Shown here piece by piece: positions 60,641-64,000 of a DNA stretch of 64,000 nt. Each line of letters begins with the position of its first letter. Position 1 is the stretch's first letter. The notes beneath the pieces are model-generated. The model did not search any database, was not told where the DNA came from, and was given only the letters and a program-made list of their open reading frames with translations. A program made the position numbers and the translations under genes. The stretch covers positions 1 through 64,000 of the forward strand of contig JASGVS010000012.1 of NCBI GenBank assembly GCA_030054835.1, written 5' to 3'. The DNA comes from UBA3910 sp002391465 (GTDB lineage: Bacteria > Bacillota > Limnochordia > Darwinibacteriales > Darwinibacteriaceae).

Positions 60641-62112
60641 AAAAAATCAACCTGTACTTGGTTGTTGCCATAAGTTTAATTCTGCTGTCCAGTGGTGTTT
60701 CTGCAGCCCGTGTCATTAATGTGGCAGTGCCCACCGATCCCGATTCTTTCGATCCAACCCGGACGGTGGCTGCTGCGACGAGTGAAATCGCCTTTAACAT
60801 TTACGAGGGTTTAGTCAAGGCCAGTCCGTCAGGGGAGGTTATCCCGGCCCTGGCAGAGGCTTGGACTATTGATGAGGGAAATACGATCTACACCTTTTAC
60901 CTGCGGGAAGCTTACTTCCACAATGGTTCACCGGTGACTGCGGCCGACGTGGTTAACGCCCTGAACAGGGCCAGGGATCCTGAGCTTGCAGTCCGGGCGG
61001 GAGAACTGGCAGTGATCAAGGAAGTGAGCGAAGTGGACGGAGCGGTCCGCATTGAACTGCACGAACCCCACGGAGCGTTTTTGTACACCCTGGCGGAGAT
61101 ATTCGCTGTTGTTTACCCCAAGGACGTGCACGATTTGGCCCGCCGGCCCATCGGTACCGGGCCCTATTACCTTGTAAACTGGATCCCCAATCAAGAGCTG
61201 AAACTGAGGCGCTTCGACCGCCACTGGTCAGGGAAAACGCCCTACTACGATGAGGCTAACTTTTTGATCATTCCCGATGAGAACAGTATGGTGCTTAACC
61301 TTAAGGCGGGGAGAGTGGACTTGATTCCCCGCATGGAAGCATCCATGCTGCATCAGGTGGCCAACGACCGAAACATCAAGGTTTTTTCCACACCCATGAA
61401 CGTGGTGCAGGTCTTGGCGTTTAATAGTGCTCGAGAGCCCTTTACCGATTGGCGGGTACGCCGGGCGTTGGCGTTGGCCGTGAACCGGGAAGAGATCATT
61501 GAGGGCGCAGCTTGGGGCCACGGGATACCCCTTTACAGCGGCATCAGCCCGGCCATGGATGCCTTCTTTCACAGCGGTCTGGCAGAAGTGAATCCCTATG
61601 ATCCGGAACTGGCCAAACAGCTCCTGCGGGAGGCGGGACAGGAAAACCTACGCTTCACACTGGTTTTACCGGGGGATTACGCCATCCACGTGCAGACCGG
61701 TCTCTTGGCCGCCGAACAGTGGCGGGCAGTTGGGGTGGACGTGGATCTGCAGATTGTGGAGTGGGGGACCTGGCTGGAGCGGGTTTACACCCAGCGCGAT
61801 TACGACGCATCCATCATTGGCCTGGCAGGCCGGCTCGATCCCCATGCCATTTTAGTGCGCTACACCAGTGGAAACAGCCGCAACTTTTTCAACTTCTCAG
61901 ATGAACGCTACGATGCCTTAATTTCAGCAGGCCTCTTGGCAACCGGGGAGGAGAGGCGGCAGATTTATTTAGCTGCCCAGGAGATTTTGGCCCAGCAGCT
62001 GCCGGGCGTGTTTGTGATGGATCCCCCCCAGCTTGCGGTTATGGCAGCAGACATTGAAGGATGGGAGGCCTATCCCACCTATGTTGTGGATTTGGCTAGA
62101 TTGTATCAGTAG
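60637..62112 (+). CDS. peptide/nickel-type ABC transporter solute-binding protein (SBP_bac_5)
   Basis: 491 residues. The signal peptide (1-23) ends SGVSA before ARVINVAV, a signal peptidase I pattern, and no lipobox Cys is present. The SBP family 5 fold shows PDSFDPTRTVAAATSEIAFNIYEGLV-type start, given by DSFDPT and NIYEGLV, then DEGNTIYTFYLREAYFHNGSPVTAADVV, given by FHNGSPVTAADV. It delivers ligand, probably a peptide, glutathione-like molecule or metal complex, to the permeases that follow. Most Gram-positive SBPs are lipoproteins, so the missing Cys is notable. Confidence 0.92.
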   Translation: MKKINLYLVVAISLILLSSGVSAARVINVAVPTDPDSFDPTRTVAAATSEIAFNIYEGLVKASPSGEVIPALAEAWTIDEGNTIYTFYLREAYFHNGSPVTAADVVNALNRARDPELAVRAGELAVIKEVSEVDGAVRIELHEPHGAFLYTLAEIFAVVYPKDVHDLARRPIGTGPYYLVNWIPNQELKLRRFDRHWSGKTPYYDEANFLIIPDENSMVLNLKAGRVDLIPRMEASMLHQVANDRNIKVFSTPMNVVQVLAFNSAREPFTDWRVRRALALAVNREEIIEGAAWGHGIPLYSGISPAMDAFFHSGLAEVNPYDPELAKQLLREAGQENLRFTLVLPGDYAIHVQTGLLAAEQWRAVGVDVDLQIVEWGTWLERVYTQRDYDASIIGLAGRLDPHAILVRYTSGNSRNFFNFSDERYDALISAGLLATGEERRQIYLAAQEILAQQLPGVFVMDPPQLAVMAADIEGWEAYPTYVVDLARLYQ

Positions 62113-62129
62113 GGAGTATGGTGCAGTAA

Positions 62130-63050
62130 ATGAAACGGTACTTGGGACAGAAACTGATTAGCTTCGTGTTAACGATTGTAATCGCCAATTTGGCAGCCTT
62201 TCTCATCCTCAACGTTTTGCCCGGTGATCCTGCCCTGTTGATGCTGGGTACCGAGGGCAGTGCTGAAGCATACGCCCGCTTGCGCAGTGAGTTGAATTTG
62301 GATCAACCCCCGCTCGTGCGCTACTTCACCTGGCTTTTTCAGTTCTTCCGAGGCCAGTGGGGTGTTTCTGTCCGTTATTCCATGCCGGTCAGGGAGTTGG
62401 TGGCCAGTGCCTTTCCCTTATCCTTAACTTTAGCAGTGCTTGCGGTGGGGACAGCTGTTGTTATAGCTGTTCCCACCGGCATGTTCATGGCAGTGCGCCC
62501 CAGAAGCCCACTTGGCCGTTTGTTCTCCTGGTTTACCCAGGTTGGGATGGCCCTGCCCCAGTTTTGGGTTGGCTTACTTCTGATTCAGGTATTCGCGGTG
62601 CAGTTAGGCCTGCTGCCGGCGGGTGGGAACATGGGGTGGGTGAGCTTCATTTTGCCCGTCGCCACCTTGGCCCTGCCCAGGACGTCCATTTTCAGCCGGA
62701 TGGTGAAGACCGGCATGGCCCAAACCCTACAGCAGGATTACATTCGAACTGCCTTTGCCAAAGGCCTACCAGCTCGGGTTGTGTATTTCAAACACAGCCT
62801 TCGTAACGGCTCCCTGGCCCTGGCCACCATTGCCGGGCTCCAGTTTTCCCAGCTTTTCGCCGGTACAATCGTGGTGGAGCATGTCTTCGGCCTGCCCGGT
62901 CTTGGGAGACTTTTGCTCACGGGCGTTCTAGCCAGAGATGTGCCCTTGGTGCAGGCCTTGATTATGCTGGTTGTTTTGATGATTTTACTGTTCAATCTGC
63001 TGTTTGATCTAGCTTTGGGACTTTTAGATCCCAGACTGCGCTACGAGTGA
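62130..63050 (+). CDS. peptide/nickel ABC transporter permease (DppB/OppB type)
   Basis: 306 residues with six helices. N-terminal FLILNVLPGDPALLMLG is typical of DppB/OppB. The EAA loop for ATPase contact is in RTAFAKGLPARVVYFKHSLRN, with G at the expected place. It pairs with the permease at 63065. The ATG at 62130 lies 17 bases after the solute-binding gene. Confidence 0.95.
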   Translation: MKRYLGQKLISFVLTIVIANLAAFLILNVLPGDPALLMLGTEGSAEAYARLRSELNLDQPPLVRYFTWLFQFFRGQWGVSVRYSMPVRELVASAFPLSLTLAVLAVGTAVVIAVPTGMFMAVRPRSPLGRLFSWFTQVGMALPQFWVGLLLIQVFAVQLGLLPAGGNMGWVSFILPVATLALPRTSIFSRMVKTGMAQTLQQDYIRTAFAKGLPARVVYFKHSLRNGSLALATIAGLQFSQLFAGTIVVEHVFGLPGLGRLLLTGVLARDVPLVQALIMLVVLMILLFNLLFDLALGLLDPRLRYE

Positions 63051-63064
63051 AGGGAGGTTGGAGC

Positions 63065-63847
63065 ATGGTTATGCGGCGATGGGGTACTGTTATTTTAGGC
63101 CTCGTTTTTCTTTTGACTGTTCTTAGTTTCTTTTATACTCCTTATCGACCGGAGCAGATTCAGATCTCCCGCCGCCTGCAGCCCCCCTCTCGGCTGCATT
63201 TCTTTGGCACCGATCATCTGGGTCGGGACATTTTCAGCCGTCTTCTGGTGGGAGGCCGCGTCTCCCTTCTGATAGGGGTGGGAGCGGTACTCCTTGGGGC
63301 AGTGGGGGGGATTGTGTTGGGAATGGCGGCAGGATTTGTGGGGAATTTCGTTGATGAGCTGGTAATGCGGGTGAGTGATGGGATGCAGAGCCTGCCATCG
63401 ATCCTGTTAGCTTTGCTCTTTGCCACCGTCTGGCAGCCGGGTCCGGTTGTCATTCTCTGGGCGATTGCGGTGGGAAACATCCCCATCTTCCTGCGCCTAA
63501 CACGAAATCAAGTACTGAGCATCAAGAAAAGGCCTTACGTAGAAGCGGCGCAGGCGTTGGGGAACGGCAGTGGGGGGATTATCTGGCGCCATATCCTGCC
63601 CAACATTAAAGATGCTTTGATCGTGCAGTTTTCGGTGAGTCTGGCTGGGGCTATTCTTGCCGAATCTTCCTTAAGCTATTTGGGCGTAGGTATTCAGCCG
63701 CCCCATCCCAGTTGGGGCGGGATGCTGCGGGAAGCTCAAGCTTACGCCTCCATGGCACCCTGGCTCGTTGTTGTGCCCGGCTTGGCAATTGGCTTGACTG
63801 TGATTGGCTTCAATCTTTTGGGTTCTGGCTGGACGAACGGCAGGTAA
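63065..63847 (+). CDS. peptide/nickel ABC transporter permease (DppC/OppC type)
   Basis: 260 residues with six helices. The N-terminus has HFFGTDHLGRDIFSRLLVGGRVSLLIG, the DppC hallmark, shown by GTDHLGRDIFSRLL. The EAA loop is YVEAAQALGNGSGGIIWRHILPN, given by EAAQALG. GVGIQPPHPSWGGML near the end is also typical. The ATG at 63065 has GGGAGG seven bases upstream; the frame begins at a GTG at 63047 overlapping the dppB-like stop, so coupling is possible. Confidence 0.94.
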   Translation: MVMRRWGTVILGLVFLLTVLSFFYTPYRPEQIQISRRLQPPSRLHFFGTDHLGRDIFSRLLVGGRVSLLIGVGAVLLGAVGGIVLGMAAGFVGNFVDELVMRVSDGMQSLPSILLALLFATVWQPGPVVILWAIAVGNIPIFLRLTRNQVLSIKKRPYVEAAQALGNGSGGIIWRHILPNIKDALIVQFSVSLAGAILAESSLSYLGVGIQPPHPSWGGMLREAQAYASMAPWLVVVPGLAIGLTVIGFNLLGSGWTNGR

Positions 63848-63903
63848 CACCTGTTCGGGCTAGAATAGAGAAGTAAAGAGAAATCTGCTAAAGGGGTGGT
63901 CCG

Positions 63904-64000
63904 GTGCTCAAGCTGGAAAGAGTGGCGAAGAAGTACAAAGGGGCAGGCAGGTATGCCGTCCACTATCTCGATTTGGACATACCGCGGGGCGAAATTTTTG
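63904..64000 (+). CDS. ABC transporter ATP-binding protein, N-terminal fragment (window edge)
   Basis: The frame from the GTG at 63904 encodes LKLERVAKKYKGAGRYAV then LDLDIPRGEIF, the first strand and pre-Walker A region of a DppD/OppD-type ATPase. AAGGGG lies about eight bases upstream. It is cut off by the end of the window before Walker A. It is the expected ATPase of the preceding importer. Confidence 0.85.
   Translation, partial: MLKLERVAKKYKGAGRYAVHYLDLDIPRGEIF

Noticed and set aside
1..64000. CRISPR arrays, tRNA or rRNA genes, complete insertion sequences, prophage
   Set aside because: No regularly spaced repeats, cloverleaf sequences, rRNA segments, transposases or integrases were seen. 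The only mobile sequence is the intron remnant.

Overview
This 64 kb window is a chromosomal segment of a moderate-G+C, endospore-forming, flagellated bacterium, most likely an anaerobic member of the Bacillota (Firmicutes). The evidence is a gerA-type spore germination operon, fliD with a sigma-D-type promoter, HPr and enzyme I of the PTS, MrfA/MrfB (YprA/YprB), YtrA-type GntR regulation, consistent AGGAGG-type ribosome binding sites and frequent GTG/TTG starts. The window gives no species name. Two traits are unusual for a monoderm Firmicute. One is an alpha-2-macroglobulin/PBP1C pair. The other is a set of exported proteins (a peptide-type solute-binding protein, a TlpA-like thioredoxin) with signal peptides but no lipobox. 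Both would fit a diderm envelope, which is inference.

Layout. 1-690: 3' end of a group II intron with a decayed reverse transcriptase. 0.7-4 kb: chemoreceptor, then a GntR/ABC operon on the minus strand. 4-14 kb: oligoendopeptidase F, alpha-2-macroglobulin and PBP1C. 14-17.5 kb: soluble chemoreceptor, glycine C-acetyltransferase, glutamate dehydrogenase. 17.8-23.5 kb: MscS channel, a diguanylate cyclase and a large GGDEF-EAL protein. 23.6-25.6 kb: ptsH-ptsI. 25.6-34 kb (all minus): SIS protein, S9 peptidase, MrfB, MrfA, superoxide dismutase and VanW protein. 34-36.5 kb: GGDEF/HD-GYP protein facing a peroxiredoxin. 36.6-41.7 kb: MFS transporter, chromate transporter pair, leucyl aminopeptidase, DMT transporter. 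41.7-48.4 kb: GGDEF-EAL protein, cardiolipin synthase, TlpA/CcdA redox pair, tyrosine phenol-lyase. 48.5-52 kb: small protein, cold-shock protein, fliD, a chaperone-like gene and a tandem ComFB protein. 51.9-55.9 kb: germination receptor operon. 55.9-60 kb: serine hydrolase, phosphohexomutase and a second chromate transporter pair. 60-64 kb: TetR regulator and a peptide/nickel-type ABC importer cut by the window edge.

Main discovery. The peroxiredoxin at 35790-36503 (minus) is one uninterrupted reading frame except for a single TGA at exactly the peroxidatic cysteine codon. A compact hairpin with a G in its apical loop follows 10 nt after the TGA. This is best read as a selenocysteine peroxiredoxin that a standard gene finder would split into two fragments.

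Other points. HPr keeps His15 but has Arg at position 46, where the regulatory serine normally sits. A near-consensus LexA box lies inside the mrfA promoter. Four c-di-GMP turnover proteins and a duplicated ComFB domain, a proposed cyclic-dinucleotide receptor family, lie in the same region. Several terminators are shared between convergent genes or contain coding sequence. I found no tRNA, rRNA, CRISPR array or complete insertion sequence, and no gap over 300 bases without a gene.
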